From Blastocystis sp. Blastoise (Eukaryota > Sar > Bigyra > Opalinata > Blastocystidae), in contig JBBPEB010000002.1 of NCBI GenBank assembly GCA_039096225.1, forward strand, positions 1,054,001-1,118,000: a stretch of 64,000 nt of DNA, read 5' to 3'. Position numbers and translations under genes: made by a program. The notes under the pieces were generated by a model, which was given only the letters and a program-made list of their open reading frames with translations, was not told the origin of the DNA and searched no databases. Positions 1 through 13,694 of the stretch are shown here, piece after piece. Position 1 is the first letter of the stretch, and each line of letters begins with the position of its first letter.

Positions 1-258
1 TCTAGTAATATGCCTCCTTCTATGAATATGCTTCCTTCTAATAATCTTCCTTCTATGAATATGCCTTCTTCTAATAATATGTCTCCTTCTTCTATTCTAA
101 TCCCAATTACTGACCCCTATTCTGTATATAATATGACTTTTTCTAATAATACTTTTCCTTCTCCTTCTGCTGATGATTCTACTCGAAATCTTGATCCTCT
201 ATTTATATATCCTTCTGAAAATGAATCGAACGATTCTCTTCCTAACTATTACGCGTAA
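1..258 (+). CDS. 3' end of a low-complexity Pro/Ser/Asn/Met protein (partial)
   Basis: An open frame runs from the first base of the window to a TAA at 256-258, so the gene starts upstream. The 85 visible residues contain degenerate repeats of a Pro-Ser-Met-Asn-Met / Pro-Ser-Asn-Asn unit, followed by an acidic tail rich in Asp, Glu, Ser and Asn. No catalytic motif, membrane span or zinc-binding pattern is visible. The Met at position 10 is an internal Met of the repeat and need not be the start. Codon use is more GC-rich than the flanking non-coding DNA, which supports real coding sequence. Function unknown; it could be the disordered tail of almost any protein. Confidence 0.55.
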   Translation, partial: SSNMPPSMNMLPSNNLPSMNMPSSNNMSPSSILIPITDPYSVYNMTFSNNTFPSPSADDSTRNLDPLFIYPSENESNDSLPNYYA

Positions 259-1774
259 ATAATAATTAAATAATTTTTACTTCATTTTAATGTTTAAAAA
301 AAAAATAATATGCAAAAAATAGGAAAAAGAAATGTAAAATAAAAATAATAGAAAACCTATCTATAAAAAAGTTAAATATTTTTAATGTGCTAATTATTTG
401 GGTAGTTTTTATAAATCTTTATATTTTTTTTAATCATTTTCTACATGATATTTATAATATATCTGTCTTTTATTACTATTTATATAATATGTTTTTTATG
501 TTTAAATATATATTTTTTCAATATTTTCTTAAAATAGCTTGTTGGGTGGCTATCTTAGTAATCGCATAATATAACTAATTAATTCTTATAAATTGCAGTA
601 TTTCTATTATCTCTTTAATTAATATATATTATGTTTCCTTTTAAATGTATCTTTATATAATTATTATTATACTTTAAGTTTTATTATGTCTTTTTTTTAT
701 AACTTTAAAACATTAGCTATAGTTATTCTTATAGCTGATTTCTAAATATAAAACTATGTAATATTTATATCTTATATTAATTTTATATTATATACATATA
801 CTTCTATTAAATTAGCAATTCTTGAAATCATTATTATTAATAAATAATTCTTTTTTTTAATTTATATAAAAAGTATTCATTATTTCTTAATAAATGATCT
901 GTCATTTTATTATTTCCATAAGCACACTTATTTTATTATTTTAATGATATCAAGATGTTTCTGATATTTTTTAAATAACTTATTCGTTTATTCTAATATA
1001 TTCTAAAAACATATAGTTCTTATTTATATATTGATACTTATATAAATTTATTACATTAACCGAATATTCCTTTTTTATATATTATGTATATATGTGAAAG
1101 ATAATGCTTTAGTTTTGTTTATATATAACCAACTGATGATCAGTAATATAGTTGATATATAAGTATGTATCTATTACAAAAATAGTAAAATATATATCAA
1201 ATTCTTCTCTCACTTTTTGTGAATATTCCTATACAATATGAAACTTATTATTAACACTTGTGACCTTTTATAGCATATGATTGAAAAAATGAACTATTTT
1301 CCAGTAAATTTCCATAAAATCAAAGTGCCTAATAGTGAATACTTCACTATTTTTCCATATTTCTTTCATAATTTATGAATAAAAACATATTATTGGTATT
1401 ATTTATATAACATAGGTAACAAGTATAAATAGGAATTAAAGAAATATGATTTTCTTTATATCATGTTAGATAAATTCTTTATTGCGTAACCTGCTCATAT
1501 GGTCAAAAATACTGAGTTTATTTGTTTTAGATATTCTTTTTGTATACATAAATAATTAAAAACTCAAACAAAAAAATAAAACGATAAATAAAAAATCTGA
1601 AATAATGCAAAAAACTGGAAAAAATCCCCCAATTATGTTCTTTAAAAGAAAAAATCAAATAAAAATATTATAGTTTTTATATATTCGTTTTCTTTTATTA
1701 TTTAAGTTAATACGCTTTTTTATCATAATTTATTTATTTCAAATAACATTTTCTTATTTTAAATAATTAACAGA
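259..1774. other. Non-genic AT-rich stretch
   Basis: Runs of A and T with scattered short open frames that encode only Phe/Ile/Tyr/Leu/Asn-rich peptides, as expected from AT-rich noise. One such frame at 387-569 is hydrophobic but has no supporting feature. No tRNA, exon or conserved motif was seen. Confidence 0.6.
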
Positions 1775-1972
1775 ATGTCCACTATTATAGAAGATACACT
1801 AGAAACTGCTGGAACTATTGTTAGTGTAGGTGCTAGGGCTACGGTCGCTGTTGCTGCTGAAGTTGTTGATGTAGCTGGTAAGGTTGTTGGTGGAACTGCT
1901 AAAGCTGTTGGAAAGACACTCTGCGCTGCTGGTGAGGTAATTTGTGATGCAACACAAAATAGACTTTGTTGA
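1775..1972 (+). CDS. Small Ala/Val/Gly-rich protein (65 aa)
   Basis: A 65-codon intronless frame whose base composition is much more GC-rich than the DNA around it, so it is unlikely to be noise. The start has a purine-rich context (aacagaATGtcc). The product begins with a Ser/Thr/Ile/Glu segment and continues as an Ala/Val/Gly/Lys-rich stretch in which small residues recur every three to four positions (for example VAGKVVGGTAKAVGKT), followed by three cysteines near the C terminus. This looks like an amphipathic helix of the glycine-zipper or LEA type. There is no clear signal peptide. I do not recognise a family; it could be a lineage-specific stress or membrane-associated peptide. Coding status is inferred from composition only. 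Confidence 0.5.
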   Translation: MSTIIEDTLETAGTIVSVGARATVAVAAEVVDVAGKVVGGTAKAVGKTLCAAGEVICDATQNRLC

Positions 1973-3024
1973 TAAACTAATTCTTTTAAATGCTTATTTT
2001 ACAGTAGTAGTTGTTGTTTGCAAAAATGTTTAGATCTTATATATATATATATATAAATTTGCTGGCTTTATATAACTGTGTATACTAAATAAAAAAATCT
2101 TGTTTTTTATATATTTTTTAAATATAATAAAAACTACTGAAAAATATACTAATTTAAATAGCTGTTATTTGAAAAAAGAAAAACAATAGTAATAATTTAT
2201 TTAAATGTGCTGTAAAAAAGACTATTAGCAAAAATTAAAGTATCATTCTTTACCACGAGAAACACTAAATGATTACTTTTGTTATTTATATATATATTTT
2301 AAATAACTATTTTGTTTATACATATGAATATGAATCCATACAAAAGTGTATAATTGTTTCATAAAAATATAAGTATATGGAGCGTTAGTTTGCTTAAGAA
2401 TGTTAATATACTTTATATCAATATTCTTGTAAATATTTGTCAAATAAGTTATAGAGAAATATATATATATCAAAGAACACACAATAGTAATCATAAATTA
2501 AAAGTTTCATCAAATATAATCCTGATATATCAATAGATTTCTTTCAAATAATCGAATAATCATTCACCTTAGATTTTGAATAATAAATAATTATATATAT
2601 TCTTCTTGAATTTTATATAAAAGAACAAAATGAGCAGAATCATTCTAATAATCAATCATTTCTTCAATAGAAATCAATATACAATCAATACAAAATGACT
2701 TGTAATCACCTACAAAACTATTCTTATACTAATATAGGAATAATAAAACATAATTAGAAATTTACCTTATTAAACACTTAAAAAATGCTCTCCTATCGTA
2801 TTTTTGAAGTATGTAAATTATGATAAAATAGATTTTCAACTGTATTTCATGATAAAACGTACTAAAGGATGAACTACAACATTATGTTCAATTTATTATA
2901 ATCATTAGGCTTTCGTAGATTTCGTAAACATCATGGACATCGTTCTGCATCCTGATTAAATCAATAAAGATAATAATATAAAAGAAAAAGAATTTCAAAA
3001 AAATAAAAATATAGAAAAAAGAAG
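1973..3024. other. Non-genic AT-rich stretch
   Basis: No exon with recognisable protein similarity on either strand. Open frames at about 2282-2536 are Tyr/Ile/Asn-rich noise. The A6 run next to the tRNA serves as its Pol III terminator and is listed separately. Confidence 0.6.
3015..3020 (-). terminator. Pol III terminator of tRNA-Lys
   Basis: Six A on the plus strand, read as T6 on the tRNA strand, begin four bases beyond the 3' end of the tRNA. A run of T is the standard RNA polymerase III stop signal. Confidence 0.8.
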
Positions 3025-3097
3025 CGCCCACCGGGGGGCTCGAACCCCCGACCACCAGGTTAAGAGCCTGGCGCTCTACCGACTGAGCTAGACGGGC
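3025..3097 (-). tRNA. tRNA-Lys (anticodon CUU)
   Basis: The minus strand folds into a standard 73-nt cloverleaf. The acceptor stem is GCCCGTC paired with GGTGGGC (with G-T wobbles). The D arm follows GCTC..GAGC, the anticodon stem CCAGG/CCTGG closes the loop CTCTTAA, and the T arm is GGGGG TTCGAGC CCCCC. The anticodon CTT reads the lysine codon AAG. A box and B box (GGTTCGAGCC) are intact, there is no intron, and the discriminator base is G. The CCA end is not encoded, as is usual for nuclear genes. This is the only tRNA I could find in the window. Confidence 0.97.
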
Positions 3098-3457
3098 TTT
3101 ACAGTAATAGTTTACACATATGATTACATATGAGTTATTAAAATTTTTTAGATAGACACATAATATGAAAATGATTCTTTATATAAGAAGATAAAAGTTA
3201 TATGTAATTCTTAGTTTTTTGCTATTTAGAATAATAAACCAGTTATAGATCTATGTTTTGGATATATAACATTAAGTATACATACTCTTGGTAATGTTTA
3301 AATATAAAATAAAAACATTCTAATAAATATACTTACAAAAAAAAAGAAATAAACAATAATAAAAACAAAAATATATTCCTTAATAAATAATTAACCCAAT
3401 GAAAAAATATAAATATATTCATAAATAAGAAAAAAAAAGCATTAAAATATATATTAA
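3098..3457. other. Non-genic AT-rich spacer
   Basis: Lies between the tRNA 5' side and the stop codon of the bL17m gene. Nothing beyond A/T-rich DNA was seen. Confidence 0.6.
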
Positions 3458-4485
3458 TTAATGTTTTCCTTTTTCATGTTTGTCTTTTCCTTTTGATTCA
3501 GATTTTGATTCAGATTTAGATTCAGATTTTGAAGCAGTTTTCGATTCTGTTTTCGATTCAGATTTTGATTCTGTTTTTTTTGTAGATTTAGAATCAGTTT
3601 TAGTTTCTTCTTTTGATTTTGTAGTTGTTTCTGTATTTTCTGTATGTTTTTTAGCATGTTTATGATGGCCTGCATCCGCTGCTACTTCAGTAACATTATT
3701 CGTATTAATATCTTTAGTTTTCATAGAATTATTATGCTTTATAATATTTATAGGACAATCTTCTTCAAATAACATTTTAACACCATCAAAATGATAATTA
3801 CTTTTCGGAGTACCAGGAACAGCAGCAGGACGAGGAGTACGTAACTCACCAGGTCTATATATATATATAGAATAAGAATTAATTTTATGTTTTTAATTAT
3901 TAAAAGTATATGTTATATATATGCATTCAATACTATAGACATATTATATATATAAATAATATAATATTAAAAAAATAATATATATATAAAATAATGATAT
4001 TAAACAAATCTATACCTATCAACAAATTCAATAAAGCACATTTGAGCATCGTCACCTCTTCTCCAACCATCCCTAATAAGTCGAGTATAACCACCATAAC
4101 GAGTCGTATATATATATAATATCCATATTTTGAATAAATTAATAATAATAAATTTTATATATATATTTTTACATGAAATATAAAAATACATAAATTAAGA
4201 AATAATAATTTTAAAAACATACGTATATCTGGGTCCAATTTCAGTAAATAACTTTTTTAAAGCAATATCATCAGTAAGAATGGAACTTGCTTGTCTTCTG
4301 GCATCAAAATCGCCTTGTTTGGCTAAAGTAACCATATGATCAGCATAACTTCTTAATTCCTTAGCTTTTGGAACAGTTGTACGAATACGTTCGTGATGAA
4401 CAAGGGATGTTACCATGTTTTTGAACATAGCTTTACGATGACTAGCTGTCATACCTAATTTTGCTACTCTCATTCCGTGATGCAT
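3458..4485 (-). CDS. Mitochondrial ribosomal protein bL17 with a Lys/Ser-rich C-terminal tail
   Basis: Three exons (4485..4223, 4105..4016, 3854..3458) join in frame into 249 residues. Residues 1-115 match the bacterial/mitochondrial L17 family of the large subunit, located around the peptide exit tunnel: motifs include SHRKAMFKNM, TTVPKAKELR, DFDARRQASS, IGPRY, GGYTRL and RGDDAQMCFIEFVDR. After this the chain continues about 130 residues past the bacterial end as a low-complexity tail made of Lys-Ser-Glu-Ser-Lys repeats ending in HEKGKH. The first intron starts GT but ends TATATAC, with no AG in the last 60 bases; only that junction keeps the family length between GPRY and GGYTR. The second intron is GT-AG. 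Mitochondrial targeting is inferred from the family, since a bL17 in a eukaryote is organellar; a targeting peptide is not obvious. Confidence 0.88.
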
Positions 4486-5184
4486 CTTTCTTTTGTCCCT
4501 CTATATCTATATTAAGGTTAATAGAAGAAAAGCTAAATTTATCCAAAATATAGACAAATAATTTTTATTTTTTCTCTTTTTCTATTCATAAATTTAACCG
4601 TGTTTTTTTAATATTTAGCAGACAATAGATTATTATTTCCATGTTTCAACGATAACTCATAGCATTAGCTTTGTTTTATTGAATCATTTTTTAAAGACTT
4701 TCTGTAATTAATGAAATATAAGTATATATTATTTAAGATGAGAACTAATAAAATGCATATAGTCGCTTCTTGATTTAACTAAAAAAAAGTATCTACAAGA
4801 CAATCTTCTTCAAATAAACAAGAAATGAATGCTATTTTAATCCATAAGTGATTCTCATGTCTTAAAAAATGAATAATTCGAATCGATATACTATTGAAAA
4901 GGTATTACTTACTGTATACAGGCATCAAGAGTAACATCAGTATTGATTTCAGTGACGACTGAAGAAATTCATAATGAGAATAATGTTTATATTATATTTT
5001 TGATTATCATTGATTTCTTTACAAAAAGTAAAACATTGATTTATGATATATTTTGATGAAATAAACAAATTGTGTTTCAATTCGTCAACAAAACTTTTGT
5101 ATTAAATAAATAGAAAATAAAAAATATATATAACAAAACATATTCTTTTTACAACAATAAAAAATGAATAAAAAATATATTGTT
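4486..5184. other. Non-genic spacer between bL17m and RPT2
   Basis: Contains the presumptive promoter of the bL17 gene and the 3' flank of RPT2, both read on the minus strand. No further exon was recognised. Confidence 0.6.
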
Positions 5185-7719
<2,535 letters not shown>

Positions 7720-8737
7720 CTATAACATATATACAATCAAGACAGAAAAAATGATATATACTGTATTCTAGTGTTTATATAGCCGATTCTTCAACAAAAT
7801 ATAATTCTTTCTTCCAAGTTTTCTTCTTTTCTAGAAAACCGCGGTTCCTTATTCTTTTTTTTGAAAGGATTTCTCTCACATTTATTTTATTCTTTTCTCT
7901 CAATTTATTTAAATTCCCAAATATATTTTTCTATTTAATTGATTTTCTATTATTTTAATTATCACATTATTTAAATATTTATATTATAAATAGAAGGTTG
8001 AAAATGAATAAATGCTAATGTTATTATGTACTACTTATTGAATAAGTGTCTAAAATATATTTCTTCAGTCAATGAACATTCTTTGTTTTATATAGAAATT
8101 ATTTTTTTATATAACTCATGAATAGCTAATATGATAATCATGAATATTTCAAATGATATACAATCTCTAGCATAATTTCTTACTTAATCTCGCTTTTATG
8201 GCTCTTATATTGCTTAAAATTATCCTTGATTGCCATTACACGCTATCTGCGCTTCACTGAAATCATAATTAAGTCGATTCATATGAATAAACGTGTTTTA
8301 AATCATCAAATTGAGAAACAATTAATGAAAAATAATATAAATAAAGTTTCATCTGTTAATAATATTGATATTCCATCTTCTTTATATGCTCATTAAGATT
8401 GATATATAAAAAAACAAAAAGAAACAACGTTTAATTCAATTATTCCGTCATCATTATTTATTATTCATTTTTTATTTTATTCTAATTCATTTCCATAATA
8501 TGTACATCATTATTCATTTAAAAAATAACTCAAATAAAGTAGATTGGTAACATAATTTCTCCAACATGTGTCATTTATATAAAAATCTTTAATGTATAGA
8601 GAGCCTAGTTTTTTAGATTTAAAAAAATCATTTTTATTTATTTTTATTCAAATAAACACTTACAATCCTTGCAAAAATATAATTACAAACTCTCAAAAAT
8701 ATCAATTTTTCTTTTCTTTCTATTTTCAAAAAAATAA
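7720..8737. other. Divergent intergenic region
   Basis: Lies between RPT2 (minus) and the plus-strand deglycosylase fusion, so it should hold both promoters. One copy of the GC-rich palindrome, AACCGCGGTT, sits at 7837-7846, about 120 bases upstream of the RPT2 start. Short frames at about 8592-8737 look like noise. Confidence 0.6.
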
Positions 8738-9916
8738 ATGCAGAGTCTGCTTGAAAAAGGAAAGTTATATAAATCACAAATGGAAAATGATTGTTCCTTT
8801 GTGAATTGTTGCAATCTTGATTGTCATCGACATAATTTCAGTATGCTTATGATCAGATATTTTCTATATCAACTTATTATGATATTTCTAATATAGATGA
8901 AACAAAATTAAAACAAAGTGTTCGAGTCATGGAGTTAATGAAGAGTTCATGTTGTTTTACTTGTGATTATATTAATTCCTTATCATCTACAGATATTAAA
9001 GTATATGATATTACTTATATTTTATATGAAACTCTATAAAGTCTTTCTTTGATGAACAAAAAGATAATCTTCTTGTCGCTCATGAATATTTAGATACTTT
9101 ACTAATGTATATATGACTTCATTACAATAAAAAAACTTAAATAATGATAAACCATAATACTATTTTTCTTCTATAGGATTTTATCGAAGATCAAATTAGG
9201 TGAAAAATATCAGACCATTAGTTTAGCATCTTCAACTTTTCAAGAATTATATCATCATTCACCTTGTTTACTACTTGTTCTATATCTATCTGGATTTAAA
9301 GCTTTTGAAAGTATAGAATTCTATACAATATGATTACTATGAGTTATATAATTATATATAGATGTATTAAAAGTAGACAATCCTGATTTGGATCGTATTC
9401 AGTCAATTTCAGCATATATCAGAAATATATCCACTGTATATTATATTAGTTATATTCTGAATATATATGAATATAGCCAGATGTAGTGAAATATAAGTAT
9501 TATAATATATTCACAAATTCAAATGATGTATATATATATTTATATATACATATATATTATTTCTCTTTCTATTATTTATGATCAATATATTCTCGTGAAT
9601 AATATAATATAGTAATTCTCTAACGATATTATATATTTCTAATCACTATTTATTTTTATTAAATAATAATCTCAATCATTTTTCTTTTTTTATATATTTA
9701 TTAATTATTTATATATATAGTTTTTCTTTTCTTCTGCTTCTATATATCAGTCAACATTACTTCTTCTTCCTTTGAAGCCAGTTTTATTTCTTCCCGCCTC
9801 TTCTGCCGCCATTTTTAAATCTCCAATTCAATTTATTGATAATTTTATTATTGAAATGAATATATATATCAAACATACTACATTTACTATTGTTTTTGGA
9901 AATAACCTAGATGTAT

Positions 9917-9948
<32 letters not shown>

Positions 9949-9958
9949 TTTATATAGT

Positions 9959-10037
<79 letters not shown>

Positions 10038-10864
10038 TTTAAAAACTATATTCCCAACACCCGCGGGAATTGGAGCAAATTCACCGATTTTATCATTTGT
10101 TTTTGATACTTATGAAGAGTATATATACCTATATATATATATTACTATAGAGTATTTTATGAAATTATATAGAATATACATATATAACTTTATATATATA
10201 TAGTAATACGATTTCCGTCACATGTACGCAAGCCAATCATTTTTCTCTTCATCCCTCACCCTCACCTGCTCTGTTCTCCTCCTCTAAAATGGACTTAAAT
10301 AATCACGGGGATCGACTAAATTTAAAGATAACTCATGTTAATAATATATTTACTGTTTATATTAATATATCCTTATTTATATTTATATTTATATATTATT
10401 GTTTATATATATCCTTAATATATATACGATATTCGATTAGTATCTTCTTTGGTGCTTTCTCTTCCTCAATTACATCTTTCCCCCGCGGGAATCGCCTATA
10501 CAGGGTTATATGCATATACAGAAGGATTTACAGATAGTAAATTGACGATTGAACAATATATATATAAATGTGAAGAAAATATATATGTAGAAGAAAAAGA
10601 TATGAATAATCAAAATCAAGAAGAAATTTGTCCTATGGGTCAAAAACCGATAACCACGGTTTTTGAATTAGGAACATGGGGATCTCCATCAAATACCGCG
10701 GGAATCTGTAAAGTACCACTGAATAAGAGAGAACCACATTCAGGAATGGTATATATATATATATATAATATAATATAATATATATAATACTATATATATA
10801 TATATAGAAGGTATTATATTGTCATGATATGATGGGAGGATATAAATATGATACGTTTACTCAA

Positions 10865-10910
<46 letters not shown>

Positions 10911-11027
10911 CAAAAGAAGTTTTTTTTGAGTTTAATTATTTTCAATATATTGATATATTTATTTATTTCTCTCATAATTTAGTTACTATTCCTATATCCT
11001 TTTATATATATTAAATTATATATATAT

Positions 11028-11061
<34 letters not shown>

Positions 11062-11225
11062 ATATATTATTTCCATAATTGAATTACCCGCCATCATGGA
11101 TAAAAGTATGTCATTCCCACGGGACTCCTTGTTTAGGAACCCTCATTGTAGAGGGACGTGAGGGAACGGATCACGTGCTGGAACTCCTTTTTGGACCTGA
11201 TCGACAACAAAATGAAAGAAATGGA

Positions 11226-11286
<61 letters not shown>

Positions 11287-12290
11287 GATATTATCATATG
11301 AATAGTGTTTCTGAGTTTTATATTAATCAATTAATATATATTCTTCAAGTATATAATTTCGATGGGTATTTAATTAATATTGAATCCCCTCTTCCTCAAC
11401 AAGCTATTTCAGCACTTTCAGAATTTTTAAGAAAGCTGAAAAAGGGCTTAAAACAGATTTCAGACACCAATCTCGTTATTTTTTATGACTCTCTTGTCAC
11501 ATCTGGTGATATTTATTATCAAAATGGATTAACCAATCAAAACAAACTTTTCTTTGATTGCTGTGACGCACTCTTTGTCAATTATTGGTGGAAACCAGAT
11601 TCTCTTAAGAATACTATTTCATTAGCAGGATCAAGAGTACAAGATATATATATGGGTATTGATATATTTGGGCGGGGAACATATGGAGGTGGTGGTAAAA
11701 CTACATATACTGCTATTCAAGAACTCTATAAAACTGGTATATATATATATATATATTTCTATTTATATATATATGTATAGTAATATCTATAATCATACAT
11801 ATATTAATATATATATACTTATATATATATATAGGATTAAGTGTAGCGTTATTTGCACCTGGATATTTATATGAAAATATATATATGGAGAAATTGAAAG
11901 AATTATCATCTGAGAATTCTCACGGGAATATTAATAAATCTGGTTATATATATATAGATAATACTGAGAATAATGATGTATATCGATATATACAGAAAGA
12001 CTTATATAGTGATAGTAGAAGCATTGATTCTATATATAGAACTATAGAAGATGAATGGTGGTATGGATATAAAGAAGTAGTCAATTCCCGCGGGAGACTA
12101 TGCCATATTAAAAATGAACATGGAATTGCTTATTATGTATATATATATATTTGCTTTATATATATATATATTTGTTTTTTTAAATTATATATATATTTGT
12201 TTTTTTAATTATATATATATTTGTTTTTTTAATTATAAATATATTTGATTTTACTACATGTTTATATATTGATTCTTTTTCATTATATTC

Positions 12291-12326
<36 letters not shown>

Positions 12327-13694
12327 TATGAAAGACCTATAGGCAGTTCACTTCCTTTTTATTCTAATTTTAATCAGGTATATATATATATTTATATATT
12401 TATATATATATAGTCTCATACTTATAATGAATATATAAATGGTGATAAGGCAAATGATAAAGAAACTTACATATATAATCTTGGGAATATGGAAGTAAAT
12501 CCTACATTTAGAAAAATAACCGCAGATCATGGTGCTGAAATGGAGTAAATAGAATATATTCAATAATAATTCTAATTATTATTATTATTATATATATTAA
12601 TATAGTTCAGATATTAGTTTTTCAGATGGTTATAATAGTGGTAATTGCTTAAATATTCACGGGGATTTAGGTGGCTCTATAAAGTCTCAATCGATATGTA
12701 TATATAAATTTGATGAATTATTAATAAATGAACCCACTATATTTCAAGTTATATATAAAGGAAACTTTAAAGAGTATATATATATTATTTTTAGGATATT
12801 TTATATCTTTAAATATATCATATTTATATATTATTATTATTAATATTATAATTATATATAATATAATACATCTATATAATATATATATATATATAGATCT
12901 AATTGGTCTTTTTATGTTTCTATCTCTATAAATAAAGTATCTACTACTGTTTTTACTCCTACTTCACCTACCCAACAAAATGCATCCGATTCCCGTGAAA
13001 CTCTTGATATTGAAACTGAAGAAAAAACACTGTTTTATTCTATTTCTCCATTTGAACAGTCAGGATGTATATATATAATATATAATATATATAATATATA
13101 ATATATGATATATATATAATATATAATATATATATAATATATATATAAATACATCTAGTAATTCCTCCAAGAAGTGTTTATTCCCTTGGGAATAATTGGT
13201 ATAAAGCGATTTATTGTGTTTCTCCTATTCCCTACAACAATTCCCGCGGTTATCAATTTATCACGGGAATAAAGGAGTTTGGAGTACATATGGAATCAGA
13301 TATATATAGAAATGATATATCATTGAGTTTAGGACATATATATATAGATACTTTCTCTAGATATACTAGATTACTTAAGACTAAAGCTACTATTAATAAT
13401 ATTATTGTATCACCATTGATATCACGTGATTCAAAACATGTTGTCCAATCAAATAAAAAGAATGTACTCATATCATGGACAGTATCCAATGAAAATATCA
13501 TATATAATAATGAAAGAACCGCGGTTATTGACTATTATCGTGTGTATAGAAATAAACAATATATTGGAAAAACAATATACTCTTTCTATTATTTACCAAA
13601 ACCTTCATCTCCTATAACTGTGACTATTCAACCTGTATATATTCACGGGGATTACTTGCCTCTTGAGTCTTGTATTTCTAAAGCCATTCAATAA
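8738..13694 (+). CDS. AZUL-PUB-lectin-GH85 fusion: putative cytosolic endo-beta-N-acetylglucosaminidase
   Basis: Twenty exons join without a stop into 1121 residues: 8738..8840, 8897..9000, 9042..9106, 9177..9310, 9362..9435, 9477..9527, 9721..9912, 10036..10118, 10204..10366, 10428..10748, 10808..10864, 10907..10993, 11088..11227, 11306..11736, 11835..12136, 12324..12377, 12414..12544, 12606..12773, 12897..13066, 13159..13694. Residues 19-29 have the Cys-x4-Cys-x4-Cys pattern of an AZUL finger; 78-158 match a PUB domain (GEKYQTISLASSTFQ); 190-370 resemble an L-type lectin (FVFDTY, NTISV, FTVYIN, AYTGLYAYTEG). From 431 on the chain is a clear GH85 ENGase (CHDMMGGY, FQYIDIFIYFSH, FDGYLINIE with Asn549/Glu551, ALFAPGYLYE), which cuts the chitobiose core of N-glycans. 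Domains 1-3 are weaker calls. The 193-bp gap at 9528-9720 is where two genes could instead meet, but the lectin exon has no upstream in-frame ATG. Confidence 0.72.
9913..10035 (+). repeat. (TA)n intron of the fusion gene
   Basis: An intron consisting largely of an uninterrupted TA dinucleotide run (about 9960-10034) that ends TATAG. This is typical of introns in this window, where the splice acceptor is embedded in TA repeats and there is no polypyrimidine tract. Confidence 0.85.
10367..10427 (+). other. U12-type AT-AC intron in the lectin-like region
   Basis: The intron begins ATATCCTTAT (minor-spliceosome donor), contains a branch-like TCCTTAAT at 10412-10419 and ends AC, nine bases past the branch A. 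Removing it joins FTVYIN to DIRLVSS in frame. There is no AG between 10329 and 10439, so a GT-AG alternative is not available. Confidence 0.85.
10994..11087 (+). other. U12-type AT-AC intron in the GH85 region
   Basis: Donor ATATCCTTTT, branch-like TTCCATAAT at 11071-11079 and acceptor AC nine bases later. Splicing gives VTIPPPSW, the same length as the VTIPP..W segment of known ENGases, which independently supports these exact junctions. Confidence 0.9.

Noticed and set aside
387-569. Hydrophobic 60-residue frame as a small membrane protein
   Set aside because: Composition is what random AT-rich DNA gives; no conserved motif or start context, and no splicing partner.
4106-4222. Treating the bL17m GT-AC intron as U12-type
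   Set aside because: The donor is GTATGT, not ATATCCTT or GTATCCTT, and no branch-like TTCCTTAA occurs near the AC end.
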